Shown: in pieces, positions 8,664 through 18,763 of the stretch | How the letters are laid out: each line of letters starts with the position of its first letter | How positions within the stretch are numbered: the first letter of the stretch is position 1 | Source: Idiomarina seosinensis | GTDB taxonomy: Bacteria; Pseudomonadota; Gammaproteobacteria; Enterobacterales; Alteromonadaceae | Direction: 5' to 3' | Length of the DNA: 64,000 nucleotides | Assembly: GCF_003987275.1 (NCBI RefSeq) | Contig: NZ_PIQF01000001.1 | Span: 248,001 to 312,000, forward strand | Made by a program: the position numbers and the translations under genes | The notes under the pieces: generated by a model | Told to the model about the DNA's origin: nothing | Seen by the model: only the letters and a program-made list of their open reading frames with translations | Databases searched by the model: none

Positions 8664-10316
8664 TTACTCCTGAAACTGCTTACCGAAGTAGGAGTCTTCG
8701 AGCCACTGCGGACGCTGTTCAGCGTTGGCGATTTGTTGACCAATTTCAAAGTTGATATTAGTAAACCGCGCACCAGCTTCATAATTAATGTCATGTACTT
8801 TTAAATCATCGCTTGGGCGATGGTAATGCTCAGCAAAGAATTCACCCCAAACTTCACCACCGTCTTCACCCTCGGTACGAGAGGTAAACCCAGTCATTAA
8901 GAAGACCGCCGGAATCCCTTTTTTAACTAACGTATAGTGGTCTGAGCGGGTAAATATGGCTTGCTCAGGCATTGGATCAGGACTTTGCTGAGTATCATAT
9001 TTTTCTGCAGCTTTGCTGACGGTGTCACCCAGAGTCGAATGAGTTGCACCAAACGCAACGACGTCGGCAAAATCATAGAGCAGTACTGGCATATCCAAAT
9101 TCACGTTAGCGACGATACTATTTAGTGGAACTGTCGGGTTATTCGCAAAGTAGTCTGCGCCCAGCAATCCGCGCTCTTCAGCAGTCACCGACAGGAACAT
9201 AATCGAACGTTTATTTTCGACCCCAGACTCAACAAACATGCGTGCTGTCTCCAGCATTACGGAGACGCCAGAGGCGTTATCCATTGCGCCGTTGTTAATC
9301 TTGTCATCACTGCTCATGTCTTCGACCAGACCAATGTGGTCAGAGTGAGCCGTATAGACCACATATTCATCTTTTAGCTCAGGGTCGGTGCCTGGTAAGA
9401 CTCCAGCAACGTTAGGGCTGGTCGTTTCTTCGTGAGTTGATTCCTTAACCAGGGTTACCGCTCCGCCCAGTTCAAAACCTTGCGGTGAAAAGTCAGGATC
9501 ATTTTGAATCTGTTCAAAGATTGACTCTAATGATGTCTCTGCCTCGGCAAATAATTGCTTGGCGGGTTCATCATCAATATAGGCTGAGCCCATCAGCTGT
9601 TGTTCTTCGCCTTGCGGTAAGCCGTTGGGACCCATCCAGGTCATGCTTGGCGTTTTGGTGTAATAAACGCTGGTCTCAAATTTGCGGACTTTTTCGCGCA
9701 CCGGTGTGTGCAGAGTAATGATGCCAACAGCGCCTTTTTCGCGAGCGATATCCCCTTTGATGTTGGCAAGGTGCGCACCTTCTTCACTCGGTAGGTTTTG
9801 TGGACGGCCTTGCAGCATGACAACGATTTTGCCTTCTACGTCCAGCCCCTGATAGTCGTTAAGGCCGAACTCGGGTGCTTCCATGCCATAACCGACGAAC
9901 ACCAGCGGGGCCGTAACCTCAGTGCGCTCACTATAATGGCTTGGGCTAGTGATAAACTCTTTACCAAAGGTAAACTCAAGCTCCTCACCGTCGCGTGTAT
10001 AGACCATCTCGGCGCTATTAGGAACTAACAGGCTGGTACGGAAAGGAATGCGCTGAAAAAAGCTGCCGTCATCACCGGCCGGTTTTAACCCAAGTTGTTT
10101 AAATTCGCTGGCGATGTATTTGGCGGCGATTTCGTGGCCTTCGCTGCCTGTTTCGCGACCTTTTAAGTCGTCACTGGCTAAAAATTCCAAATGAGCGCGA
10201 ATATTTTTCTGTTGAGCAGAAACTGAAGTTTCCTGAGAGGTAGTTTCGGCTGCTCCGCACGCTGCTAACGCTGCCGTCATAGCCGCTGGCAAGAGCAAAT
10301 GAGTTAGTTTATTCAT
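8664..10316 (-). CDS. M28 family metallopeptidase, predicted lipoprotein
   Basis: Start chosen at MNKLTHLLLPAAMTAALAAC (lipobox); YTAHSDHIG, NNGAMDNASGVSVMLE, VTAEERGLLG M28 motifs. Confidence 0.85.
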   Translation of the reverse strand: MNKLTHLLLPAAMTAALAACGAAETTSQETSVSAQQKNIRAHLEFLASDDLKGRETGSEGHEIAAKYIASEFKQLGLKPAGDDGSFFQRIPFRTSLLVPNSAEMVYTRDGEELEFTFGKEFITSPSHYSERTEVTAPLVFVGYGMEAPEFGLNDYQGLDVEGKIVVMLQGRPQNLPSEEGAHLANIKGDIAREKGAVGIITLHTPVREKVRKFETSVYYTKTPSMTWMGPNGLPQGEEQQLMGSAYIDDEPAKQLFAEAETSLESIFEQIQNDPDFSPQGFELGGAVTLVKESTHEETTSPNVAGVLPGTDPELKDEYVVYTAHSDHIGLVEDMSSDDKINNGAMDNASGVSVMLETARMFVESGVENKRSIMFLSVTAEERGLLGADYFANNPTVPLNSIVANVNLDMPVLLYDFADVVAFGATHSTLGDTVSKAAEKYDTQQSPDPMPEQAIFTRSDHYTLVKKGIPAVFLMTGFTSRTEGEDGGEVWGEFFAEHYHRPSDDLKVHDINYEAGARFTNINFEIGQQIANAEQRPQWLEDSYFGKQFQE

Positions 10317-10436
10317 AATGTTCCTACGAGTTCTTGTTATTAAATGAGGATGATTAGACAACAGTTTACCCCAGAGCCTTTTTGATCACTAGCCAAGATT
10401 CCTCAACAGAGTGTTGCAAAAAGTAAACTGGAAGTG

Positions 10437-10457
10437 TAATGTTATATTATTACATTA
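10437..10457. promoter_or_regulatory. Zur-box-like palindrome upstream of the TonB-dependent receptor
   Basis: TAATGTTATATTATTACATTA, 21-bp palindrome with one mismatched pair; resembles the gammaproteobacterial Zur motif (AATGTTATANTATAACATT). Confidence 0.6.
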
Positions 10458-10471
10458 GTCAGTAGGAGTCC

Positions 10472-12616
10472 GTGATGAGGCTAAACCGTATAACCATGAT
10501 GATGGGGATCGCTGTATTACCAGCGAGTGCCCTGGCGCAGCAAGCAGAAGAAGCGACGCTGCCGGTTGATGAAACCATTGTTATTAGTGCTAACCCGTTG
10601 AATAAAACAGCGCTAGAATCGACTCAACCGGTCAACATTATTAGCGGTGACGAGTTACAGCAAAAACACTCACAGTCACTGGGTGAAACCTTGTCATTAG
10701 AGCCTGGTATTAACAATACGCACTACACCGCAGGTGCGGGTAGTCCCATTATTCGCGGACTCGATGGTCCTCGCGTAAAGATCACGCAAAATGGTCTGGA
10801 TACTGGTGATGTCTCACGGGGAAGCCCGGATCATGCAGTGACTACCGAAACCAGCAGCGCTGAACAAATTGAGGTGTTACGCGGTCCGGCAACCTTACTT
10901 TATGGTAGCGGCGCTATCGGTGGCGTTATCAATGTCGTTGATAAACGTATTCCACCACAGCCGGTAGTGGGTCTTGAGGGGAGTGCAAATTTACGCGGTA
11001 GCAGCGTCAATAACAATAAAGAAGCGTCTTACAACATGACTGCCGGCAACGGCCAGTGGGCTTTGTATACCGATGCTCATTATCGTCGTTCTGACGACTA
11101 CGATACGCCGACATTTCTTAATGATGAAGGTGAAGCTGTTGATCATGTAGAGAACAGCTTTGTTGATTCGCAGGGTGCCACTTTCGGCGCTGCTTATCAT
11201 GGCGAGCGTGGCTATTTTGGCTTATCTTACCAAGGGCTCTATCAGGACTATGGAATTCCGGGCCATGCCCATGGTGAGGAAGATGAGCACGATGACCATG
11301 CCGGTGAGACTGAAGAAGAGCATGCACAGCACAGCGAAGCTCTGCCATACGCTGATCTTGAACAGCAACGCTGGCAACTAGCCGGCCAACTTAGTAATCC
11401 GTGGCAAGGGTTCGAGGCACTGGAAGTGCGCGCTGCGCTAACCGACTACCAGCACCGGGAAATTGAAGGTGATCGTTTAGGCACACAGTTTAGCAACGAG
11501 CAACGCGAGTTGCGGGCTGTTGCTAAACATCAGCCACTTGCCGGCTGGTCCGGTGCTATCGGTTATCAGTGGGACATCAGTGATAAACAGGCATTTGGAG
11601 AAGAAGCGTTTACACCAGATACCTCACGGCGCTCGCAAGGATTGTTCTGGGTTGTCGAGCAGGAATTTGGCGATCATCACATAGATTTGGGCGCTCGCTA
11701 CGAGCGAACTTCGCTATCCAGTGACAGTGTGCGTTTAGATACCTTTACCAGCACCTCTGCCTCAGCCGGTTACTTGTATCATTTTGATGAAAATAGTTCC
11801 GTATCGGTTAATTTAAGTCACGCTGAACGCGCTCCCAGTGCTACTGAAGTGTTTGCCAATGGCGAGCATTTTGCCACTCGTACCTATGAGTTGGGAACCT
11901 TGTATGAACTGCATTTAGAAGACAACAACGAGTACCACGTAGAGACTGCTGAGCAGGAAATGCAAACCGAAACGTCAAATAATATTGATCTTGGATTTCA
12001 TTATGAAAATAATCAGTTGCACGCTCAGCTCAACGTGTTTTACAACCGAATCGATGACTTCATTTACGAACGTTTTACCGGTATTACCAGTGATCGTATT
12101 CATGGCGATGAGGGGCATGACGAACATGCTGGCGAAGAGCACGGTCATGGCAGTGAAGAGGGTCTCGAGGTTGTTCAGTTTGCCCAAACCGATGCTGAAC
12201 TTTACGGCTACGAACTCGATTTAGGCTGGACCTTTAACCGTAACTGGTCAATTCAGGGTTTTAGCGATTATACCCGAGCCAAACAAACTGATGGTAGCGA
12301 TTTGCCACGTATTCCGGCGCAACGTATCGGTATTGAAACCCGCTATCAGGCTAACAACTGGGATGCCGCGATCGGTTATACTCGCTATCTGGAGCAAGAC
12401 CAGATCACTGATTCGGAAAGTATTACACCAGCCTTTGGACGCGTCAATGCGCGACTTAATTTTTATCCGGAGGCGTTAGCGGCACATGGTGTCACTGTTT
12501 ACTTTAAAGGTGAAAACCTAACCGACCAGCTGGGCTACGTGCACAGTTCGTTTTTGAAAGACGATGCTCCGATGTCGGGTCGTAGTTTACAGTTGGGCGT
12601 GTCAGTGAACTTCTGA
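10472..12616 (+). CDS. TonB-dependent receptor, ZnuD-like with His-rich loops
   Basis: Plug motifs (NIISGDELQQKHSQSLGETLSLEPGI, IRGLDGPRVKI, EVLRGPATLLYGSGAIGGVINV); His/Glu/Asp-rich insertions HAHGEEDEHDDHAGETEEEHAQHSE and HGDEGHDEHAGEEHGHGSEE. Confidence 0.85.
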   Translation: MMRLNRITMMMGIAVLPASALAQQAEEATLPVDETIVISANPLNKTALESTQPVNIISGDELQQKHSQSLGETLSLEPGINNTHYTAGAGSPIIRGLDGPRVKITQNGLDTGDVSRGSPDHAVTTETSSAEQIEVLRGPATLLYGSGAIGGVINVVDKRIPPQPVVGLEGSANLRGSSVNNNKEASYNMTAGNGQWALYTDAHYRRSDDYDTPTFLNDEGEAVDHVENSFVDSQGATFGAAYHGERGYFGLSYQGLYQDYGIPGHAHGEEDEHDDHAGETEEEHAQHSEALPYADLEQQRWQLAGQLSNPWQGFEALEVRAALTDYQHREIEGDRLGTQFSNEQRELRAVAKHQPLAGWSGAIGYQWDISDKQAFGEEAFTPDTSRRSQGLFWVVEQEFGDHHIDLGARYERTSLSSDSVRLDTFTSTSASAGYLYHFDENSSVSVNLSHAERAPSATEVFANGEHFATRTYELGTLYELHLEDNNEYHVETAEQEMQTETSNNIDLGFHYENNQLHAQLNVFYNRIDDFIYERFTGITSDRIHGDEGHDEHAGEEHGHGSEEGLEVVQFAQTDAELYGYELDLGWTFNRNWSIQGFSDYTRAKQTDGSDLPRIPAQRIGIETRYQANNWDAAIGYTRYLEQDQITDSESITPAFGRVNARLNFYPEALAAHGVTVYFKGENLTDQLGYVHSSFLKDDAPMSGRSLQLGVSVNF

Positions 12617-12710
12617 TTCAGGCGATTAATCGCAGGCGTACACGGAACGCAGTATAATTTGTTATTCTTGTTGTTATTGTTCTGATGACAGTTTCTACAA
12701 GGAAAGCATT

Positions 12711-14957
12711 ATGCTGCGTTTTTCGTTGGTGGCCGCCGCGGCTGCTACCCTCACATCATTAACGGTTTCACCTTCAGCTCTCAGCGAACCGTTAACTATC
12801 GAACGGATCTTTTCTGCCCCGGCTTTATCCGGTGAATCAATTCGCGCTCTGCGCTTTGCTCCGGACGGTGAGTCACTGACTTATTTAAAGGGTCGTGCCG
12901 ACGACGCTAACCGCTATGATTTATGGCAGTATCAAATTGATTCTGGCGAGCACCGGTTGCTGGTTGATTCAGACAGTTTGTTCTCAGGTGAAGAAAATCT
13001 GTCGGATGAGGAAAAGGCGCGGCGCGAGCGCTTGCGCTTAAGTGGTTCCGGCATCGTTAGCTACCAGTGGTCGGCCCAATCTGATGCACTATTGTTCCCA
13101 TTAAATGGCGACGTTTATTACTATAACCTGGAGCAGGATAAAGCCCGCCAGATAACCGATACTGAGGCTTTTGAAACCGATGCCCGGTTATCGCCAAAAG
13201 GCAACTATGTGTCGTTTATTCGCGAACAAAACTTGTACACAGTGTCGCTCGAAACAGGGCGAGAACAAGCAGTGACTGATGGCGGCGGTGGAGTCATTAA
13301 GTACGGCATGGCTGAATTTGTGGCGCAGGAAGAAATGGATCGAATGACGGGTTATTGGTGGGCTCCGGATGAGTCGGCAATAGCCTTAACCATGGTAGAC
13401 GAAAGTCCGGTAGAAATAGCGGTTCGCAGTGAAATATATGCGGATCGTATTGATACCATAGAACAAAGGTACCCGTTTGCAGGAACCGCAAATGTCGATA
13501 TCGATTTGGGTATTGTAGAGCTCTCTAACAAGCCGCAAAGCCTGCAACAAGACATTAATTGGCTCGACTTAGAGCAGCAGTTAGGAGATGGTTACCTTGC
13601 CCGGGTTGACTGGATGAAGGACGGCCAACGTTTGACCTACCAATGGCAGTCGCGGGATCAGCAGCAATTGCAGTTGCGGCTGGTGGACCGTGATGCTGGT
13701 CAACAGCAGGTGCTAATCACGGAAACCAGTGATAGCTGGATTAATATTCATGATGACCTTCACTTTTTACAGGACAATAAACATTTTATTTGGGCATCGG
13801 AGCGTAGCGGCTACAAACATCTGTATTTGTATCGGGTTGACGGGGGGTTAATTCGCCAACTTACTTCCGGCAACTGGGCGGTTGAACAGTTACAGGCCAT
13901 TGATGAACAAACGGGAGTTATCTACTTTACCGCGCGTCAGCAGTCGCCACTTGAGCTGCATTTGTACCGTAATCAGTTAAATACCAGTGCGCCAGGTTCG
14001 CCTAGCCGTATTACTGAACGCGAAGGGCTGCATCATATTACCTTTGCTGATAATAACCAGTCGTACCTTGATCAATTTGAGTCTCCGCAACAGCCTCCAC
14101 AGATTAGTTTGCACGGCCCTACCGGGAACCGCATAGCGTGGTTAAAGCAGAATGAAATTGATCAACAGCACCCGTTGAAACCCTACTGGCGAGACTGGCT
14201 TTATGCTGATTACGGCACATTAGAAGCTGAGGATGGTCAAACCCTGCATTATCAACTGACAAAACCGGCTGAGTTTGACCCTAATAAAGAATACCCCGTA
14301 TTGGTCTATGTCTATGGCGGTCCCGGAGTGCAGGTTGTCGATAAAGGTTGGTCAAGCTTGTTTTTACAGTACATGGCGCAGCAAGGTTACGTGGTGTTCA
14401 GTCTGGATAACCGTGGCTCGGCAAATCGCGGTAAAGCGTTTGAGTCACCGATATACCGTAATATGGGCGAACCGGAAGTTGCCGATCAGGTTCGTGGTGT
14501 TGAGTTTTTGCGTACACTGGACTTTGTTGACGCCAGCCGTATTGGCATATATGGCCACAGCTATGGCGGCTATATGACATTAATGGCGATGTTTAAAGCG
14601 CCCGAATATTTTGCTGCCGGTGTGTCAGGCGCGCCAGTTACTGATTGGCGCTTGTACGATACGCACTATACTGAACGCTACATGGGTATGCCGCAGAATG
14701 GCGATGCTTATCAACAATCTTCCGTGTTTCCCTATGCGCAGGAATTGCAGGGCGAACTACTGATGTATCATGGGATGGCGGACGATAATGTTTTATTTAC
14801 CCACAGTACTAAGCTTTATAAGCAGCTACAGGACAATAAACAATCTTTTCAGATGATGAATTATCCTGGCAAAAAGCACTCACTGAACGGGACAGCAACG
14901 AAAATTCATCGGCATCAGCTGATTGCTGACTTTTTTCAACAAACGCTTAAAAAATAA
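12711..14957 (+). CDS. S9 family peptidase (dipeptidyl peptidase IV-like)
   Basis: Signal peptide, DPPIV N-terminal propeller, GHSYGGYM nucleophile motif, C-terminal KKHSLNGTAT His. Confidence 0.9.
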   Translation: MLRFSLVAAAAATLTSLTVSPSALSEPLTIERIFSAPALSGESIRALRFAPDGESLTYLKGRADDANRYDLWQYQIDSGEHRLLVDSDSLFSGEENLSDEEKARRERLRLSGSGIVSYQWSAQSDALLFPLNGDVYYYNLEQDKARQITDTEAFETDARLSPKGNYVSFIREQNLYTVSLETGREQAVTDGGGGVIKYGMAEFVAQEEMDRMTGYWWAPDESAIALTMVDESPVEIAVRSEIYADRIDTIEQRYPFAGTANVDIDLGIVELSNKPQSLQQDINWLDLEQQLGDGYLARVDWMKDGQRLTYQWQSRDQQQLQLRLVDRDAGQQQVLITETSDSWINIHDDLHFLQDNKHFIWASERSGYKHLYLYRVDGGLIRQLTSGNWAVEQLQAIDEQTGVIYFTARQQSPLELHLYRNQLNTSAPGSPSRITEREGLHHITFADNNQSYLDQFESPQQPPQISLHGPTGNRIAWLKQNEIDQQHPLKPYWRDWLYADYGTLEAEDGQTLHYQLTKPAEFDPNKEYPVLVYVYGGPGVQVVDKGWSSLFLQYMAQQGYVVFSLDNRGSANRGKAFESPIYRNMGEPEVADQVRGVEFLRTLDFVDASRIGIYGHSYGGYMTLMAMFKAPEYFAAGVSGAPVTDWRLYDTHYTERYMGMPQNGDAYQQSSVFPYAQELQGELLMYHGMADDNVLFTHSTKLYKQLQDNKQSFQMMNYPGKKHSLNGTATKIHRHQLIADFFQQTLKK

Positions 14958-15006
14958 TGCGTTATACTTAGCGACTCTGATACCTCTAAAAATCTAAGGA
15001 GTCGCT

Positions 15007-15399
15007 ATGCGCTTTCTATCTCGCCGACTGGTTATGCCCAATGACCTTAACTTTGCCGGGTCATTATTTGGCGGCCGTATTCTCGAGTGGATTGACGAAG
15101 AAGCTTATATTTTCGCCAGTTGCCAGTTAGATGCTAAGAGCCTGGTGACCAAGCACATTGGTGCGATTACGTTTGAAACATCAGCATTTCAGGGAGATGT
15201 GGTGGAGTTTGGTTTGCAGGTAAAAAAAGCGGGCCGAAGTTCACTGGCAATCACCTGTGTGGTGCGTAACAAACACACCAAACAAAACATTTGTGTGGCA
15301 GATGATATTGTCTTTGTTCACATCGATCCGGAAACTCGCCAGCCGACCCCGCACGGGAAAACCAAAGATCAGCTGGACGATACAAACTTCGAAATCTAA
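15007..15399 (+). CDS. acyl-CoA thioesterase, hotdog fold (YciA/BACH-like)
   Basis: PNDLNFAGSLFGGRILEWIDEEAY motif. Confidence 0.8.
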   Translation: MRFLSRRLVMPNDLNFAGSLFGGRILEWIDEEAYIFASCQLDAKSLVTKHIGAITFETSAFQGDVVEFGLQVKKAGRSSLAITCVVRNKHTKQNICVADDIVFVHIDPETRQPTPHGKTKDQLDDTNFEI

Positions 15400-15409
15400 C
15401 AGGTACTAA

Positions 15410-15430
15410 GCTCGCCTTAGATAGGCGAGC
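15410..15430. terminator. hairpin between convergent thioesterase and metalloprotease genes
   Basis: GCTCGCC-TTAGATA-GGCGAGC; the loop contains the metalloprotease stop (15417-15419). Confidence 0.45.
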
Positions 15431-17822
15431 CTGGGGGCAGTGGTTGCGGCTGATAGCTGGCCGGCCACTGGTCTTCGTTTAAAAAGTGCTTTAGCTGGAC
15501 TGCTAACTGCTTCGCAAAGCTGCTGTTGTGGTCAGCCAGCTTGGTTTGTTGAGTTTGTAATGAACTACGCAAAGCCAGGTGTACTTCGGGCGCAAGTTGC
15601 TCGGCTGATGTTGCCGTCACCATGGCATTAAAGGCGGTGGTTACTATGCGTTGTCGTAAACTATCAGTTGGCGCCTGTTGCCAGCTTTCAAGCACAGTTG
15701 CTGCAACCTGATTATATAAAGCCGCTGCCGACGGTACATTGCTGTCGGCATTATGTTGCTGTTGCAAGCGGTTCAGGCGTGCACTATTAAACATCAGCTG
15801 TAGGCTAAAATCAGCGGCACTAGCTGCCCAACTTACCGGATCTGGTATCAGCCCGGTACGACCTTTAAATCTTTCTCTATTGTCGTTTGAACCGTAAGCC
15901 AGCGGCACCATTAACTGCTGAACCGATTGAGGAAGCTGTAATACTTCTGGCTGCAAAGTCTTAAGCAGCTGTTTTAAGGCTCTTTGTTGATCACTACTGC
16001 TAACCATCTGGTAATCGTTGGGAGCACTGTCGTTCATGTAATACCGATAATGAACTCCGCCTAACCATTTGACCGCGGCTTCAGTCTGATAACGGTGCAG
16101 CAGGTACATTGGCACTAACACTTCCTGCAAATCACTTAATGGTTGGTTAGCCTTTAGCTGGCCCTGATTAAAACTATCCAATACGTGCTGGCGCACTGTT
16201 AAAACGCGTTGTAGTTCGGTTACCGGGTCGCTGCCGTTATCCCACAGATGCGCTGTTGGGTGCGCACCGGCTGCCGGTCGGGCATCACGATCGGAAATGA
16301 ACTCAAGCCCCAGCTCTTTATTTTGCTGTAGAATACGCGCCAGTTGTTCTGACTGAGAAGGCATACCGGCATAGTCGCTATAGCCATAGGCAATAACCTG
16401 TTGGTCCCAGGGCCCTAGACCGATGTCGTACGCATCCTGCAATGACAGCTTTCCATCAGTCGTTAAAGTGACGAGTGGGTGAGGGTAGTCCATAACCGAT
16501 GCGCGATCCTGCGTTGATGCTGCAAAGTTATGAGCAATGCCGAGGGTGTGACCAATTTCATGGGCGCTTAACTGTCGAATACGCGCTAATGCCATAGCTT
16601 CGATGGTTTGCTTTAGTTCTGCCTGATTAGGCTCGTCGAAAGGCCCCAGCAAGCCCTCTGCAATTTTCATATCCTGGCGAACACGTAGAGAGCCTAGGGT
16701 TACATGGCCTTTGATAATTTCGCCGGTACGTGGGTCAATAACTGAAGACCCATAAGACCAACCCCGGGTAGCGCGATGAACCCATTGAATAACGTTATAG
16801 CGGATGTCCATGGGGTCAGCATCGTCAGGCAGTGTTTTTACCTGAAATGCGTTGTCGTAACCAATTGCTTCAAAAGCTTCGGACCACCAGCGAGCACCTT
16901 CTAACAGTGCTGTTTTCACCGGTTCCGGTGCGCCTGGATCCAGATAATAAACAATCGGTTCACGTGGTTCACTTCTGGAAGCGATAGGGTCTTTCTTACT
17001 CAACCGATGACGGGGAATTACCTTAGTTTTGATGTCGCTACCTAGAGGCGCGGAATAATCAATAAAGGTTTGTGCCCAAAAGCCGCTGTTGGGATGAAAT
17101 TCGCGAGTTTGGTAGCCGTTATCTGGTAAGCGGATAAATGAGTGATGCAGATGTAAGGTCAAAGCATCGCTATCGGCGGCAACCTGGCGTACGAAGCGGC
17201 CGGTGCCACTACCGACAAAGGTCACTTTCGCCTCTAACTCGGTATTATCAACAAACGCTTTACTGCGCTTGGGATAAATTACTGAGCGCTCGGCAACACT
17301 TTTAAAGTCGCCTTGTTCTGTCGCTTTTAGGCGTTCGCTGACGCCGTGTACATCGGATAACAAATACGGCGTATAATCGATCAGTACCGCTTGTTGATCC
17401 CGGGCAATGATTTCAAAGCCATGCAATGCACTGTCGGCAAAAGCTTCGTTAACACTGTCCCGTTCGGCTTGGTTACGACTGCTGGCGCGGAACTGAGTGT
17501 TGTGAGCCATGAGTAAGGCTTTATCGCCTTCAACATGAAAAGAAGCGAGCTGGGTCTGCCCAAGTTGGCCGCGATCTAAACCAATATCATTGGAACCAAG
17601 CCCCCATGGCAGACTGGTCTGAAAGATAAAAGCGGTGGCCTCAAGAGGAACTTGTAGATAGATTTTACCACTCTGCTGGTCGTGGTAAAAATCAAAGAAT
17701 CCTTGTTGTGAGGTCATGTCTTTAGTGAATTCTGAAATCGCCGGCGTGTCTTTGTTTGCGTTGGCGTCAAAATTGACGAAGACGGCTGAGGTTATCAATA
17801 TCAGAAACAGAAAGTGCCGCAT
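15417..17822 (-). CDS. secreted zinc-dependent metalloprotease (DUF5117/DUF4953-like)
   Basis: Signal peptide and HEIGHTLGIAHN (HExxHxxGxxH) motif; 801 aa. Confidence 0.85.
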   Translation of the reverse strand: MRHFLFLILITSAVFVNFDANANKDTPAISEFTKDMTSQQGFFDFYHDQQSGKIYLQVPLEATAFIFQTSLPWGLGSNDIGLDRGQLGQTQLASFHVEGDKALLMAHNTQFRASSRNQAERDSVNEAFADSALHGFEIIARDQQAVLIDYTPYLLSDVHGVSERLKATEQGDFKSVAERSVIYPKRSKAFVDNTELEAKVTFVGSGTGRFVRQVAADSDALTLHLHHSFIRLPDNGYQTREFHPNSGFWAQTFIDYSAPLGSDIKTKVIPRHRLSKKDPIASRSEPREPIVYYLDPGAPEPVKTALLEGARWWSEAFEAIGYDNAFQVKTLPDDADPMDIRYNVIQWVHRATRGWSYGSSVIDPRTGEIIKGHVTLGSLRVRQDMKIAEGLLGPFDEPNQAELKQTIEAMALARIRQLSAHEIGHTLGIAHNFAASTQDRASVMDYPHPLVTLTTDGKLSLQDAYDIGLGPWDQQVIAYGYSDYAGMPSQSEQLARILQQNKELGLEFISDRDARPAAGAHPTAHLWDNGSDPVTELQRVLTVRQHVLDSFNQGQLKANQPLSDLQEVLVPMYLLHRYQTEAAVKWLGGVHYRYYMNDSAPNDYQMVSSSDQQRALKQLLKTLQPEVLQLPQSVQQLMVPLAYGSNDNRERFKGRTGLIPDPVSWAASAADFSLQLMFNSARLNRLQQQHNADSNVPSAAALYNQVAATVLESWQQAPTDSLRQRIVTTAFNAMVTATSAEQLAPEVHLALRSSLQTQQTKLADHNSSFAKQLAVQLKHFLNEDQWPASYQPQPLPPGSPI

Positions 17823-17839
17823 GGTCTTGTCCTAAATTA

Positions 17840-18370
17840 TTATTCGTTAAGTTGTTGTGCTATTTCTTCAAGGATTTGGGTGGTCCACTGTTCGATTCTT
17901 TCATCGGATAAATCGTACTGTGAATCTTCGTCCAGTGATAGTCCAACAAATTGTTGCTGGTCTTCAGTTAGCGCCTTGGAGGCAGCAAATTCGTAACCCT
18001 GGTTCGGCCAAAAACCAATGCGCTTACAATTTTTGTCAGCAATGGCATCGTGCAGCATACCTAGCGCGTCTTGAAACCAGTCGGTATAGCCTTCCTGATC
18101 GCCCATTCCGTATAGCGCAACCACCTTACCGTCCAACTCCAGCGGGACAATATCATCCCACTGGCTCTCCCAGTCTTCCTGTAGCTCACCAAAATCCCAG
18201 GTGGAGATACCAAAGATAAGAATATCAAACTTCTCTGCCTCGGCTAGAGGCGTATCTTTGATGTCATAAATAGAGACAATGTCTTCACCGATGGCCTGCT
18301 GTATCTTCTCGGCGGCAATTTCGGTGTAGCATGTGGTTGAGCCATAAAACAAACCGATTTTTAAAGACAT
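17840..18370 (-). CDS. fldB: flavodoxin FldB
   Basis: GLFYGSTTCYTEIAAEKI, TWDFGELQEDWE, GMGDQEGYTDWFQDALGMLHD closely match recalled E. coli FldB. Confidence 0.9.
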   Translation of the reverse strand: MSLKIGLFYGSTTCYTEIAAEKIQQAIGEDIVSIYDIKDTPLAEAEKFDILIFGISTWDFGELQEDWESQWDDIVPLELDGKVVALYGMGDQEGYTDWFQDALGMLHDAIADKNCKRIGFWPNQGYEFAASKALTEDQQQFVGLSLDEDSQYDLSDERIEQWTTQILEEIAQQLNE

Positions 18371-18481
18371 AGCTTAAAGCGTCTCCTGTCGACTGATCGA
18401 GTATGCAACGTTTTAGTTCGGATGCATTGTAGCAAAAACATCGGTAAAATGGCCGCTAACTTATCATGAAAAGGACACCGT

Positions 18482-18763
18482 ATGTCGCTTAATCCCGTAG
18501 TAGAGCAGCTAGAAACTGTTTTTGATCAAGCTTATGTAGATGGTAGTGATGATGAATTATTTGCCAGCGGCTACTTGCGTGGTCATTTTGATTTAGTGGT
18601 TGCGAAGATGGAACTTAATGGTGAGACCGATCCGACTCAGGTAATGCCTAACCTACGGGCTGCGGTTGACCAGGCGAAACATGAGTTGGCGCCTGCTGAT
18701 CAGGCGCACGTACAAAATCTAATGGATAAGCTAACGGCGGTCGCCGAATCGGTCGACGGATAG
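18482..18763 (+). CDS. yfcL: YfcL family protein
   Basis: 93 aa, position next to mnmC/fabB as in enterobacteria. Confidence 0.7.
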   Translation: MSLNPVVEQLETVFDQAYVDGSDDELFASGYLRGHFDLVVAKMELNGETDPTQVMPNLRAAVDQAKHELAPADQAHVQNLMDKLTAVAESVDG

